This document shows positions 42,346 through 51,823 of a DNA stretch of 64,000 bases, one piece after another. Within the stretch, counting starts at the first letter, position 1; each line of letters starts with the position of its first letter. Origin of the DNA: Wenyingzhuangia gilva (GTDB lineage: Bacteria; Bacteroidota; Bacteroidia; Flavobacteriales; Flavobacteriaceae). The notes below the pieces were generated by a model. It searched no databases, was not told the DNA's origin, and worked only from the letters and a program-made list of their open reading frames with translations. The translations under genes and the position numbers were made by a program. The stretch lies in the NCBI RefSeq assembly GCF_030519655.1, contig NZ_JAUMIT010000002.1:372001-436000 (forward strand), given 5' to 3'.

Positions 42346-43125
42346 TTATTTCTTTACTTCTTGCATTTTTCTAACTTGCTTTAAAATGTTTTTCTTGGAG
42401 ATAAAAGGCATTAATTTCATCATTATTTTTTGACTAAAAGTAAGACCCGAAATACGATCTAATTTTCCAGAAATCATGGCTTTGTAACCATCTTCTGCTA
42501 CAGACTTAGCACTCACCGTTTTTTTAAACATTTCGGTTTTATCCATACCAGAAACACTTCCAAAATTAGTTTCCGTAGCTCCAGGCATTAAATTCGTTAC
42601 CGTAACATTAGTTCCTCTAAGCTCTTCCGAAATTGCATTTGAGAAAGAAGTTACATAGGCTTTGGTTGCAAAATAAACAGCTTGTAAAGGACCAGACATT
42701 AAGCTTGCAGTAGAAGAAACGTTTAATATTTTTCCATCGTTTCTTACTACAAAATCTTTTAAAAATAAATGAGTTAATGCAGTTAGAGAAACCACGTTGA
42801 GTTGAATCATATTTAAATCTTCATATAAATCTCTTTCGTGAAATTTTCCTAGTCCACCAAAACCTGCATTGTTAATCAAAAAATCCACAGTAATGTTTTG
42901 GGAAATCACTTCGGTGTAAATTTCTTGTGCAGCATTTAAAAAAGTTAAATCTTTTTGAATTACATATACAGAAACCTTAAAAATAGATTCTATATCGTTT
43001 TTTAACTCCAACAAAGTATTAAAGTTTCTTGCAACTAAAACCAAATTCCCTTTGTTTTTGGCGTGTATATATGCCAGTTCCTTTCCAATGCCACTGCTTG
43101 CTCCTGTAATTAATGCTGTTTTCAT
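42346..43125 (-). CDS. Short-chain dehydrogenase/reductase
   Basis: A 259-residue classical SDR: cofactor motif TGASSGIG (7-14), NNAG (in LINNAGFGG), catalytic Ser in NVSSTASLMS and Y-x3-K (YFATK). It resembles the DltE/YqjQ-like group of ketone and fatty-aldehyde reductases with a hydrophobic C-terminal extension (SQKIMMKLMPFISKK). Substrate unknown. It converges on csaA with no terminator visible in the five-base gap. Confidence 0.87.
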   Translation of the reverse strand: MKTALITGASSGIGKELAYIHAKNKGNLVLVARNFNTLLELKNDIESIFKVSVYVIQKDLTFLNAAQEIYTEVISQNITVDFLINNAGFGGLGKFHERDLYEDLNMIQLNVVSLTALTHLFLKDFVVRNDGKILNVSSTASLMSGPLQAVYFATKAYVTSFSNAISEELRGTNVTVTNLMPGATETNFGSVSGMDKTEMFKKTVSAKSVAEDGYKAMISGKLDRISGLTFSQKIMMKLMPFISKKNILKQVRKMQEVKK

Positions 43126-43286
43126 AATGAATAGAATTAAATTTTATATTGCTGTTGATGTAATGATAAATGTAGAGAAAACTTATTTTATAATTACTGA
43201 CAAACAACAGTTTAACATAGATTTAATAACTATATAAGTTCATAAAATCTTATGTGTAAATCATTAAAGTACGCTATAAAACTTCG

Positions 43287-43294
43287 TATCTTCG
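43287..43294 (+). promoter_or_regulatory. Promoter -7 box TATCTTCG (one mismatch)
   Basis: Near-consensus box 22 bases before the MATE transporter gene. Confidence 0.4.
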
Positions 43295-43315
43295 CGCAGA
43301 TTTTAAAATACCCTT

Positions 43316-44668
43316 ATGAATATTAAACAATATACTTCAGAATTTAAAACAAATATTGCCTTGGCTGTACCTGTAATGTTGGGACAGTTAGGACACGTGT
43401 TGGTTGGTTTTGCAGATAATATTATGGTTGGAGAATTAGGAGCACCTGCTTTGGCAGCGGTTTCGTTGGCCAATTCAATTTTTTTTATTTTAATGGGTTT
43501 AGGGGTTGGTTTTTCTTTTGCGATGACTCCTTTAATTTCGGAAGCAGATGCGGCTAAAAATTATATGGAAGGAAAAAAAAGCTACCAACATGGAGTGATT
43601 ATTTTATCTATTTTGGGAGTTGTTTTAGCAGGCGTTTTATTGCTAATGGAACCATTGTTAGGAATGATGAATCAACCTGAGGATGTGGTTGTATTAGCCA
43701 TTCCATATTATAATGTATTGGCTTTTTCTATGATCCCTTTGTTGATTTTCCAAGCTATTAAACAGTTTACGGATGGGTTGAGTTTAACAAAATATGCTAT
43801 GATTGCTATTTTGGGTTCTAACTGTATTAATGTGTTGTTAAATTATATGTTAATTTACGGAAAGTTTGGAGCTCCTGCTTTAGGAGCTGTAGGAGCAGCT
43901 TATGGAACTTTGGTTTCAAGAGTTTTAATGATTTTTGTATTGCTTTATTTCATCAGTAAACGAAAAAAGTTTCAACCCTATAAAATTGCCATTTCTTGGT
44001 TTTCTTTAGAAAAAGAAAGAGTCGCTAAAATATTCAAATTAGGGTATCCAACTGCTTTGCAAATGTTTTTTGAAATCGGAATTTTTGCTTCAGCAGTATT
44101 GTTGTCTGGAATGATTGGTACTGATGAACAAGCTGCCAATCAAATTGCATTGAATTTATCAACCATGACATTTATGGTCGCTACAGGAGTAGCGGTTACA
44201 GCAACCATTCGTGTAGGAAACCAAAAAGGATTAAAAGATTATTACAATTTAAAAAGAATAGCCATCTCAAATGTGTTCTTAATGATTATCATTTCTATTG
44301 TAGCAGCCATTGGTTTTATGAGTTTAAGAACTTATTTGCCTTGGATATACATTGATGATGAAAATGTGGTAAACATTGCAGCCAAATTGTTAATTATTGC
44401 TGGTTTGTTCCAAATTTCTGATGGAATACAAGTGGTGGTATTAGGAGCGTTAAGAGGTTTGCAAGATATGTTTGTGCCTATGTGGTTGGTTTTTGTGTCT
44501 TATTGGATCATTGGGTTTCCGGTTTGTTATTATTTAGGATTAAAAACCGATTTGGGAACTTTTGGGGTTTGGATTGGTTTGTTGGTAGGATTAACAGTTT
44601 CTGCTACTTTATTGTATCTAAGGTTTCAACATCTAACAAAAAGATTACTTTTGTTGGAGCATTCATAA
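43316..44668 (+). CDS. MATE-family efflux transporter (NorM-like)
   Basis: A 450-residue, twelve-helix antiporter. Two homologous halves are visible; the first begins NIALAVPVMLGQLGHVLVGFADNIMVG with the conserved Pro and Asp, the second begins FKLGYPTALQMFFEIGIFASAVLLSGMIG. Members export cationic drugs by sodium or proton exchange. It begins a plus-strand run of small genes that continues to 48445. Confidence 0.9.
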   Translation: MNIKQYTSEFKTNIALAVPVMLGQLGHVLVGFADNIMVGELGAPALAAVSLANSIFFILMGLGVGFSFAMTPLISEADAAKNYMEGKKSYQHGVIILSILGVVLAGVLLLMEPLLGMMNQPEDVVVLAIPYYNVLAFSMIPLLIFQAIKQFTDGLSLTKYAMIAILGSNCINVLLNYMLIYGKFGAPALGAVGAAYGTLVSRVLMIFVLLYFISKRKKFQPYKIAISWFSLEKERVAKIFKLGYPTALQMFFEIGIFASAVLLSGMIGTDEQAANQIALNLSTMTFMVATGVAVTATIRVGNQKGLKDYYNLKRIAISNVFLMIIISIVAAIGFMSLRTYLPWIYIDDENVVNIAAKLLIIAGLFQISDGIQVVVLGALRGLQDMFVPMWLVFVSYWIIGFPVCYYLGLKTDLGTFGVWIGLLVGLTVSATLLYLRFQHLTKRLLLLEHS

Positions 44669-44688
44669 ACAAATAATTTAAAAAACAC

Positions 44689-44916
44689 ATGGAATTACCT
44701 AGGTTTATATTAGCAGATAATACGGATTGTCCTGAAGATATTTTTGTGATTCATACAGAATTTCCAAGATTTATTATTAACTTAAAGGATGATGAAATTG
44801 AATTATGGGACGATTTAGAAGGAACTGATGAAGAGGAACTTTCTATGCAAGTTGCACAATACATTGAAGAGGCCTCAGAATTTTATGACGAGGAAATGAA
44901 AAAGTATTCAGAATAA
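44689..44916 (+). CDS. Small acidic uncharacterised protein
   Basis: A 75-residue, strongly acidic protein (ELPRFILADNTDCPEDIF start; a DDEIELWDDLEGTDEEEL stretch in the middle; helical end). No domain is recognised, although the pattern PRFI...D..D.PED.FVIHTE...PRFI is symmetrical and suggests an internal duplication of PRFI. It starts 20 bases after the MATE gene and precedes the threonylcarbamoyl-AMP synthase gene. Confidence 0.7.
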   Translation: MELPRFILADNTDCPEDIFVIHTEFPRFIINLKDDEIELWDDLEGTDEEELSMQVAQYIEEASEFYDEEMKKYSE

Positions 44917-44953
44917 CAGATTCATTATCATCAATATTTGATATCAAAATAAA

Positions 44954-45574
44954 ATGGCAAAGCTTGTAAGAATATATCCTGAAAATCCCAACGAAAAAGA
45001 AATTCTTAAAATTGTTGAGGTGCTTAAAAATGGAGGTGTAATCATCTATCCATCGGATACTGTTTATGCTTTAGGTTGCGATATTACTAATTATAAAGCG
45101 ATGGAAAGAGTGGCTAAAATTAAAAACATCAAACTAGAAAAAAATACATTTTCTATTGTTTGTAATGATTTAAGTCATTTATCAGATTATACAAAACCTA
45201 TTGACACCAGTACGTTTAAAATCTTAAAAAGAGCTTTTCCGGGGCCTTATACTTTTGTGCTTCCTGCCATTAATAATATGCCTAAAGCTTTTAAAAAACG
45301 TAAAACAGTTGGAATTCGTGTTCCTGATAATAGTATTACAAGAAGAATTATTGAGTTGTTAGGGAATCCTTTGGTTTCAACATCAATTCATGATGAAGAT
45401 GAGGTGATAGAATATACTACAGATCCAGAATTAATTCATGAAAAGTGGGATGATTTGGTTGATGTTGTGATTGATGGAGGTTATGGTGATAATGTTGCTT
45501 CAACCGTAATTGATTTAAGTGAGGGAGAGCCTGTAGTGCTTAGAGAAGGAAAAGGAAGTTTAGATATTTTATAA
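44954..45574 (+). CDS. L-threonylcarbamoyladenylate synthase (YrdC/Sua5 family)
   Basis: A 206-residue YrdC-domain enzyme that makes threonylcarbamoyl-AMP from threonine, bicarbonate and ATP for t6A37 of tRNA. Seen: GGVIIYPSDTVYALGCD, KRAFPGPYTFVLPA, KRKTVGIRVPDN and STVIDLSEGEPVVLREGKG. It lacks the extra Sua5 domain. From memory, many Bacteroidota have both this and a longer Sua5-type copy. Its product feeds the ms2t6A enzyme MtaB at 38923. Confidence 0.92.
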   Translation: MAKLVRIYPENPNEKEILKIVEVLKNGGVIIYPSDTVYALGCDITNYKAMERVAKIKNIKLEKNTFSIVCNDLSHLSDYTKPIDTSTFKILKRAFPGPYTFVLPAINNMPKAFKKRKTVGIRVPDNSITRRIIELLGNPLVSTSIHDEDEVIEYTTDPELIHEKWDDLVDVVIDGGYGDNVASTVIDLSEGEPVVLREGKGSLDIL

Positions 45575-45585
45575 TCTATTTTTAG

Positions 45586-46287
45586 ATGAATCATCAATTA
45601 AGTACAGAAGATGATTTTCTGTTTCATTCTCTTCAAATTGAAATCAAGCAACTTTTAGGTAGAGTCCAATCTGTAAAATCAGAAATTTTTGAGTTTGAAA
45701 ACTTTTTAAGAAATGAATTAGAAAGTGAAATTATTGAGGAACAAGAGTTGTCTGTACTTTACAGAAATCTTCAAAAAGCAAAAAAACAAAAAAGACTTGC
45801 TCAAAAAAAGAAAGGTAAAAATTATAAAGAGCCTAATACTGTTCCTGTAGTTTCTAAAATTACCGAAGAAGAAAAAACGGTATTAAAAGACAAAAAAAAG
45901 CTGTACCGAGAAGCAATGTTGTTTGTGCATCCAGATAGATTCTCTAACAACGAACAAGATGAAAGTTTAGCCACTGAAATTACCACAGAATTGATACGAG
46001 TGTACAAACAAGGGACTTTGGTTGAATTGCAACAACTTCATCAGCAAATTACCTCTCAAAAAAAACTAGCTAACATTCAAATTTCTCAAGAAAAGCAATT
46101 AGATACTTTAGAATTGTTACAGCAAAAAAAAGAAGATTTACAAAAAGAATTAGCTCAATTACAAAAAAGACATACTTATGTAGTTTTGACTACTTATGCC
46201 AATCCTAAAGAATATTTACAAGAAGTAAAAGCTTATTACGAAGATAGATTGTTTAAGTTGAGAAAGCGAACTAGGAAAGGTTTGTAA
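45586..46287 (+). CDS. Uncharacterised coiled-coil protein with a J-domain-like HPD
   Basis: A 233-residue protein: an N-terminal helical part, a basic stretch (KKQKRLAQKKKGKNYK), then LYREAMLFVHPDRFSNNEQD at about 108-127. The YR...VHPD-RF pattern is that of J-domain helices II-III with the HPD tripeptide, followed by ATEITTELIRVYKQG and a Leu/Gln-rich coiled coil (about 140-210). J domains stimulate Hsp70 ATPase. The usual N-terminal Tyr-rich helix I is not obvious, so this is a diverged or chance J-like element. Confidence 0.6.
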   Translation: MNHQLSTEDDFLFHSLQIEIKQLLGRVQSVKSEIFEFENFLRNELESEIIEEQELSVLYRNLQKAKKQKRLAQKKKGKNYKEPNTVPVVSKITEEEKTVLKDKKKLYREAMLFVHPDRFSNNEQDESLATEITTELIRVYKQGTLVELQQLHQQITSQKKLANIQISQEKQLDTLELLQQKKEDLQKELAQLQKRHTYVVLTTYANPKEYLQEVKAYYEDRLFKLRKRTRKGL

Positions 46288-46351
46288 ATGGAGGTAACAT
46301 TTATTTAATACTATAGTTTAGAGGTATTTTTGTTTCTTTGTTAAAAAAGAA

Positions 46352-46840
46352 ATGAAAAGAGTTTTTGGTATTCCCGTTTTATTGTTAATGGTAAATTGCG
46401 GTTTTTTAGGAGAATCTATTGATGTTGAGTCCATTTATGAACCTGTAGAAATGACTAGAGAAGAACTAAAATCTTCCATTGTAATGTCTGACTCCAAAGC
46501 AGTCGTAGAATCAGGGAAAATATATATCAAAGATGATTATATTTTTGTAAACGAAAAAAACGAGGGATTTCATATTTATGACAATTCTAATCCATCAAAT
46601 CCAATAAAAGTTAGGTTTTTAAAAGTACCCGGAGCTACTGATATTGCGATAAGAGGAAATGTGTTTTATCTCAATCAAGCTACAGATTTAGTGACGCTTC
46701 GTTTTAATCCTACAAATTACAGTGTAGTAGAAACAGGTAGAGAAATTAAAGTTTTTACACCTTTAGAGGTAAGTCCAGATGGTGGTTATTTTACTGCTGA
46801 AGAAGGAAAAATAATTACAAAATTTATAAAAAAAGACTAA
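46352..46840 (+). CDS. LVIVD-repeat-like lipoprotein
   Basis: A 162-residue protein with a lipobox (LLMVNC, Cys12) and a beta-propeller-type LVIVD repeat (YIFVNEKNEGFHIYDNSNPSNPIKV gives the Y..V....G...D...P..P pattern). The fragment is short for a whole propeller. It may fold with the neighbouring, related lipoprotein, whose start codon overlaps its stop codon by one base. Confidence 0.7.
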   Translation: MKRVFGIPVLLLMVNCGFLGESIDVESIYEPVEMTREELKSSIVMSDSKAVVESGKIYIKDDYIFVNEKNEGFHIYDNSNPSNPIKVRFLKVPGATDIAIRGNVFYLNQATDLVTLRFNPTNYSVVETGREIKVFTPLEVSPDGGYFTAEEGKIITKFIKKD

Positions 46841-47592
46841 TGAAAAAGCTATTATTTATATTGAGTGTAATTGTTTTAGTAGGGTGTGATCAAAACTCAT
46901 CTGATACTGTTGATAGTTCAGAAACACCTGCTGATGGTCAAGGAGGTTCTTTAGCTACTTTTACTTTGAAAGGGGATTATTTATATACTGTTGATAATAG
47001 TAAATTAAATTCATTTTTAATTTCAGGAAATCATCAAGAGAATCCTGCTTTTGTGGATGCAGTAACTGTAGGTTTTGGAATAGAAACTTTATCTGGATTT
47101 GGAGATAATTTATTTATAGGGAGTTCTGATGCTATGTATATTTATAATTTAGAGAATCCAGAACGCCCTAAATTCAAATCAATCTCTAGACATTTTAGAG
47201 CTTGTGATCCTGTAATTGCAAATCAGAACAATGCTTTTGTTACTGTAAGAGGTGGTAATAGGTGTGGAGGTGATATCAATCAGTTAAAGATTTATGATAT
47301 TATAGATGTAGAAAATCCAATATTATTATTAGATAAAACACTAGTGGAGCCTAAAGGAATGGCTTTGTATGACCAATACATTTTTGTTGCAGATACAGCT
47401 ATTAGAGTTTATGATATTTCAAAGATAGAAAGTGGTGAGATTTCGTTTGTAAAGAAAATCGATGTATTTGTAAATGATTTGATTATTAGAGAAAATCATC
47501 TTTTCGCAATTGGTGACTCAGGAATATATCAATATAATTTAGAAAATTCAACAGGCTTAGAAATAACAACCACCAGTGAGTTGTTGTTTTAA
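46840..47592 (+). CDS. LVIVD-repeat lipoprotein
   Basis: A 250-residue lipoprotein (lipobox VIVLVGC, Cys16). It carries about four LVIVD-like blades: GDYLYTVDNSKLNSFLIS, DNLFIGSSDAMYIYNLENPERPKF, NQLKIYDIIDVENP, DQYIFVADTAIRVYDI and RENHLFAIGDSGIYQYNLEN. The blade pattern matches the preceding lipoprotein, with which it overlaps by one base (TAATG). Function and ligand are unknown; the pair looks like a surface or periplasmic binding unit. Confidence 0.72.
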   Translation: MKKLLFILSVIVLVGCDQNSSDTVDSSETPADGQGGSLATFTLKGDYLYTVDNSKLNSFLISGNHQENPAFVDAVTVGFGIETLSGFGDNLFIGSSDAMYIYNLENPERPKFKSISRHFRACDPVIANQNNAFVTVRGGNRCGGDINQLKIYDIIDVENPILLLDKTLVEPKGMALYDQYIFVADTAIRVYDISKIESGEISFVKKIDVFVNDLIIRENHLFAIGDSGIYQYNLENSTGLEITTTSELLF

Positions 47593-47680
47593 AAGAATTT
47601 AATAAATAGAAAAATCATTAAAAGGTAAAATAGTTGTTTTTTGGTTTCATTTTTGTGATTGTTTTTTCAAAAAAAAGCTT

Positions 47681-48445
47681 TTGAAAAATCTATTCATGTT
47701 TATTCTTGTGGTTTCCACTGTATCAAGTAGTTTCTCGCAAGAGATAAAATTATTAAAAGGGCTTGTTGTAAACGACTCTATTGATGTTGTAGATGTGACT
47801 GTCACAAATAAAAATTTAAAACAAAGCACTAAAACCAATAATTCAGGAATTTTTGAATTACCTGTTAGATTGGGGGATTCACTGATGGTTTCGGCTATTC
47901 ACATCAATAAAATTTCATTACTAATTACTCAAGAAATAATTGAAAAAGAAGTGATAGAAATTGAAGTAGAAGAAAATGTGAATAATATGGAAGAAGTAGT
48001 ACTTAACAATATGTTAGGTACTTCTGCATTAGATTTTAATGTAGGACCAACCACCAATCCTGATCCAGAAAAATTGGAAAGAATTAAATTACAACATTTA
48101 ACCAATACAGATCCAACCAGAACTTTTCAAGGAGGAAACATATTGGGGTTGTTTTCTTTGGTTTCTAAATTATTTAAAAACAAGAATGGTAAGAAACATT
48201 TAAGCAAGCAAGAAAAAAGAGTGAGGTTTGAGAAGTTTAAGGTTAATTTTTCAAAAGAATTTGGAACCTCTTTTTTTACAGATGATTTAAATATTTCTGA
48301 ATTTCAAATAGATGAATTTATATCATATTGCAATAAAAAACAATCACTATACGATATGTATTCAAAAGATGAAAAACTAGAATTGATAGATTTTTTAATC
48401 AAACAAAGTAAGGAATATAAAAAAGAGATGAATATTGAGAATTAA
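47681..48445 (+). CDS. CarboxypepD_reg-like exported protein
   Basis: A 254-residue protein with a signal peptide and an N-terminal carboxypeptidase-regulatory-like beta domain (LLKGLVVNDSIDVVDVTVTN, then STKTNNSGIFELPVRLGDSLMVSAI), as in the plug-side extension of SusC/TonB-linked proteins. The rest (about 100-254) is helical and charged with no known domain. The start is a TTG; a downstream ATG (47696) would remove the Lys-Asn of the signal n-region, so TTG is favoured. No -7 box is clear in the 88-base gap upstream. Confidence 0.75.
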   Translation: MKNLFMFILVVSTVSSSFSQEIKLLKGLVVNDSIDVVDVTVTNKNLKQSTKTNNSGIFELPVRLGDSLMVSAIHINKISLLITQEIIEKEVIEIEVEENVNNMEEVVLNNMLGTSALDFNVGPTTNPDPEKLERIKLQHLTNTDPTRTFQGGNILGLFSLVSKLFKNKNGKKHLSKQEKRVRFEKFKVNFSKEFGTSFFTDDLNISEFQIDEFISYCNKKQSLYDMYSKDEKLELIDFLIKQSKEYKKEMNIEN

Positions 48446-48448
48446 TAC

Positions 48449-49177
48449 TTATTCAAAATGTTTTTTAGAATCCGAAGTCAATTTATTCAATTCTTTTAGT
48501 TCTGCTTTGGTTAAATCTCTCCACTGTCCTACAGGCATGTCTAAATAAATATTCATAATTCTAATACGCTTTAAATAAGTCACATCATAATCAAGGTATT
48601 CACACATTCTTCTAATTTGTCTGTTTAATCCTTGTGTTAGCGTAATTTTAAACTCGTAAGTATTTACTTGTTCTACCTTACATTTTTTAGTCACGGTTCC
48701 TAAAATAGGTACTCCGTTTCCCATCTTAGTCAAAAACTCTTTAGTGATAGGTTTTCTTACTCGTACCAAATATTCTTTTTGGTGGTTGTTGCTAGCGCGT
48801 AAAATTTTGTTAACAATATCACCATCACTGGTTAAAAAAATCAATCCCTCACTTGGTTTGTCTAAACGTCCAATTGGAAAAATTCTTTTTGGATGATTGA
48901 TATAATCAATAATATTATTTTTTTCTCTTTTTTGGTCTGTAGTACAAACAATGCCTACAGGTTTGTTAAAAGCAATATAAGTATGAGCTTCTTCTGGAGT
49001 AGAAACCAATTTTCCATCTACACGAACTTCATCTTTTGGAGCAATTTTTGTCCCCATTTCAGGAACGACTCCATTAATAGTTACACGTTGTTCTTCTATT
49101 AATTTATCAGCAGCTCTTCTAGAGCAATATCCAATTTCACTTAAATACTTATTGATTCTTTTTAAAGCTTCTGCCAT
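48449..49177 (-). CDS. rluF: 23S rRNA pseudouridine synthase, RluF/RluB type
   Basis: A 242-residue pseudouridine synthase: S4 RNA-binding domain ([21 protein letters not shown], about 6-55), then catalytic core with Asp in [24 protein letters not shown] and the C-terminal [28 protein letters not shown]. RluF (U2604) fits better than RluB because of the short form and the Y-L-K-R-I-R-I segment, but this is a judgement. Confidence 0.85.
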   Translation of the reverse strand: MAEALKRINKYLSEIGYCSRRAADKLIEEQRVTINGVVPEMGTKIAPKDEVRVDGKLVSTPEEAHTYIAFNKPVGIVCTTDQKREKNNIIDYINHPKRIFPIGRLDKPSEGLIFLTSDGDIVNKILRASNNHQKEYLVRVRKPITKEFLTKMGNGVPILGTVTKKCKVEQVNTYEFKITLTQGLNRQIRRMCEYLDYDVTYLKRIRIMNIYLDMPVGQWRDLTKAELKELNKLTSDSKKHFE

Positions 49178-49183
49178 GAGTGT

Positions 49184-50167
49184 TTAAGATTTAAAGGTGT
49201 TTTGATTTTTAATAAATGAGTTCCAAACAATGCTTTTGGTTTGGTAATAATCTTTGCGTTGTTTTTGATTTCTTTTTTGATACATTATAGAAAGGTTCTT
49301 ATAAAAAGAAACATGGGCTTTTAGAATACTGAATAAATGAGAGAATTGACCGAAAAATAAAAATCTCATTCCTGCTACTCCATCTAACACCAATCTTGTA
49401 AAAATAATAGGGAATAATTTTTCCTTTGGTAAGTTTTTAACTAAGGTAAAAAGAGAGTTTCTAAAGTTTAAGTAAGTTTTAAAAGGACTTTGTTTTTTTA
49501 AAGTTCCGCCACCAACATGGTATACCCTACTTTCCGCAATATAATTTACAGATTTGTTTTGATTTTGTGCCCTCCAACACAAATCAATTTCTTCGTAATG
49601 CGCAAAAAAATCACCATCTAAACCACCTAATTCTTTGTAGTCTTTTGCTTTGATAAACAAACAAGCTCCAGATGCCCAAAAAATAGGAGCAGATTTATAT
49701 TGATCTGTGTCGGCTTCAATATTTTCAAAAATTCTACCTCTGCAATAAGCGTAACCATATTTGTCTAAAAACCCACCAGCCGCTCCTGCATATTCAAAAT
49801 AAGATCTGTATTTAAAATCTAAAATTTTAGGCTGAACAATACTTGCATTTTCATTGGTGTCATAAAAATGAATAATAGGTTGTAACCAGTTTGGAGTCAC
49901 TTCTACATCAGAATTAATCAATGCGTATACATCAGCATCAATTTGTGATAAAGCCAAATTGTAACCATTAGCAAAACCTTCATTTTTTTCATGGTGAATG
50001 ATGGTAATTTCTGGAAAGAATTTTTCCACATAAGGAACTGAGGTATCCATAGAGGCATTGTCTACCAAGTAAATATTTGCTTCAAGACTATTTTTTACCA
50101 AAGTAGGTAAAAACTTTTCAAGCAAATCTCTTCCGTTCCAATTTAAAACAACTAATGCTATATTCAT
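49184..50167 (-). CDS. Family 2 glycosyltransferase
   Basis: A 327-residue GT-A transferase. The N-terminus (VVLNWNGRDLLEKFLPTL) and VDNASMDTS are family signatures; the metal motif is in INSDVEV, and the acceptor site in GGLDGDFFAHYEEIDLCWRAQ is the rhamnosyl-type ED pattern. The C-terminal part is hydrophobic-basic and probably membrane-associated. It is likely to build surface polysaccharide or lipid-linked sugars. It begins one base after the nuclease-fold gene. Confidence 0.86.
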   Translation of the reverse strand: MNIALVVLNWNGRDLLEKFLPTLVKNSLEANIYLVDNASMDTSVPYVEKFFPEITIIHHEKNEGFANGYNLALSQIDADVYALINSDVEVTPNWLQPIIHFYDTNENASIVQPKILDFKYRSYFEYAGAAGGFLDKYGYAYCRGRIFENIEADTDQYKSAPIFWASGACLFIKAKDYKELGGLDGDFFAHYEEIDLCWRAQNQNKSVNYIAESRVYHVGGGTLKKQSPFKTYLNFRNSLFTLVKNLPKEKLFPIIFTRLVLDGVAGMRFLFFGQFSHLFSILKAHVSFYKNLSIMYQKRNQKQRKDYYQTKSIVWNSFIKNQNTFKS

Positions 50168-50614
50168 TTAAATAGTGTAGTTAGGAATGTCTTTTAAAAA
50201 CACATATTTTTTGTTTTCAAAATCCATTTGACAAAAGTAATGTTCCAAACCATTTGTCACAACTAAATACTTTGCATTTAATTCTAGGTTATATCTCGCA
50301 ATTTGATCAAAAACTTCTTGAGTTATTTTTACAGAACTAGCTTTGCACTCTACAATAATTTCAGGAGTTCCTTTGCTGTTGTAAATTAAAATATCCGTTC
50401 TTTTTTTTGTGTTATTCAGGGTCAATTCTTTTTCCAAAGCAGTCAAAGAAATCGGATAGTTTTTATGATGAACCAAATAATGCGCAAAATGTTGTCTCAC
50501 CCATTCTTCGGGAGTTAGCATAATGTCTTTTTTTCTAAAAGGGTCAAAAATAAACAGCTTATTTTCTTTACTTTTGATTTTTAAATGAACATCAGGAAGA
50601 TTTAGTTTTTGCAT
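50168..50614 (-). CDS. HsdR-N-like PD-(D/E)XK domain protein
   Basis: A 148-residue protein of the HSDR_N_2 type, resembling the N-terminal nuclease domain of type I restriction HsdR. The motif IIVECKASS supplies the Glu-x-Lys, and the preceding Asp is in KRTDILIYNSKG. No helicase or methylase is encoded nearby, so it is not a restriction system by itself. The start is uncertain: the ATG at 50614 is five bases from a TATTTTTG box (50619-50626), and a longer frame begins at 50644. Confidence 0.78.
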   Translation of the reverse strand: MQKLNLPDVHLKIKSKENKLFIFDPFRKKDIMLTPEEWVRQHFAHYLVHHKNYPISLTALEKELTLNNTKKRTDILIYNSKGTPEIIVECKASSVKITQEVFDQIARYNLELNAKYLVVTNGLEHYFCQMDFENKKYVFLKDIPNYTI

Positions 50615-50666
50615 TTGCCAAAAATAAACAATCTTTTTGAGCAATTCCTTACAATTTTAGTAGTCT

Positions 50667-51668
50667 ATGGTAGAAGTAAAACAGTTGGTAACTGATATCA
50701 ATCAAGGAAATATAAAGCCTATTTATTTCTTGATGGGAGAAGAGGCGTACTACATAGATAAAATTTCTGAATACATAGAAAACAACATCTTAACAGAAGA
50801 TGAAAAAGGCTTTAACCAAACAGTGGTGTATGGTAGAGATGTGTCTATTGATGAAATAGTTGGACAAGCAAAACAGTTTCCAATGATGGCCGAAAGAACG
50901 GTGGTGATTGTAAAAGAAGCTCAAGATTTATCTAGAACCATAGAGAATTTGGTTTCTTATGCAGAAAATCCTTTGGAGAGTACTGTTTTGGTTATTTGTT
51001 ATAAATATAAAACACTAGACAAACGTAAAAAGTTAATCAAAGCCATTAGTCAAAAAGGAGTGGTTTTTGAATCTAAAAAATTATATGACAATCAAGTTGG
51101 AGATTGGATTACAGGTGTTTTAAAAGGGAAAAAATATCAAATAGATCCTAAAGCAGCTCAAATGTTGGTTGAGTTTTTAGGAACTGATTTAAGTAAAATC
51201 AGCAACGAGTTAGATAAGTTGATGTTGGTTTTGCCTAAAGAAACAACTATCACAGCAAAACACATTGAGGAAAATATTGGAATTAGTAAAGATTACAATG
51301 TTTTTGAACTTAGAAAGGCTATAGGTAAAAAAGAGATTTTAAAATGTAATCAAATCATAAACTATTTTGCCGAAAATCCTAAAAGTAATCCTTTGGTGAT
51401 GACCATTTCATTAATCAACAGTTATTTTACACAACTGTTAATGTATCATGGTTTAAAAGATAAATCAAAAGCAAGTGTGGCAAGAGCCTTACGTGTCAAT
51501 CCTTATTTTGTTGATGACTATGTGGTCGCTGCCAAAAATTATCCTATGCGTAAAGTTTCTCAAATCATTTCTTATTTAAGAGATGCAGATGTAAAAAGTA
51601 AAGGAGTAGGAGCAAATTTATCTGATAGAGATTTGTTAAAGGAATTGTTGTTCAAAATTCTTCATTAA
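50667..51668 (+). CDS. holA: DNA polymerase III delta subunit
   Basis: A 333-residue clamp-loader subunit. Seen: N-terminal IKPIYFLMGEEAYYIDKIS (HolA opening), YGRDVSIDEIVGQAKQFPMMAERTVVIVKEA, LGTDLSKISNELDKL and the collar domain with ASVARALRVNPYFVDDYV. It opens the beta sliding clamp together with DnaX. The length is typical (Escherichia coli 343). It lies divergent to the nuclease-fold gene. Confidence 0.92.
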   Translation: MVEVKQLVTDINQGNIKPIYFLMGEEAYYIDKISEYIENNILTEDEKGFNQTVVYGRDVSIDEIVGQAKQFPMMAERTVVIVKEAQDLSRTIENLVSYAENPLESTVLVICYKYKTLDKRKKLIKAISQKGVVFESKKLYDNQVGDWITGVLKGKKYQIDPKAAQMLVEFLGTDLSKISNELDKLMLVLPKETTITAKHIEENIGISKDYNVFELRKAIGKKEILKCNQIINYFAENPKSNPLVMTISLINSYFTQLLMYHGLKDKSKASVARALRVNPYFVDDYVVAAKNYPMRKVSQIISYLRDADVKSKGVGANLSDRDLLKELLFKILH

Positions 51669-51720
51669 AAAGAGATTCGCAGTCAAAAAAATCACCTTTC
51701 TCTTAAATTAAATAAAATTG

Positions 51721-51728
51721 TACTTTTG
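51721..51728 (+). promoter_or_regulatory. Promoter -7 box TACTTTTG for grpE-dnaJ
   Basis: Perfect TAnnTTTG, with TTTC about 20 bases upstream. A leader of about 88 bases follows and contains the dyad GGCAAA...TTTGCC. No CIRCE operator is seen. Confidence 0.6.
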
Positions 51729-51823
51729 CATCGTTTTTAATGATGTCATTTTGGCATTTTATAGTAATTGGCAAACCTTTTGCCCTAGGATGTTAACAAA
51801 CAATTTATTGATAATTATTTACC

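Noticed and set aside
50168-50614. Type I restriction system
   Set aside because: Only an HsdR-N-like domain is present; no helicase motor, HsdM or HsdS is encoded nearby.
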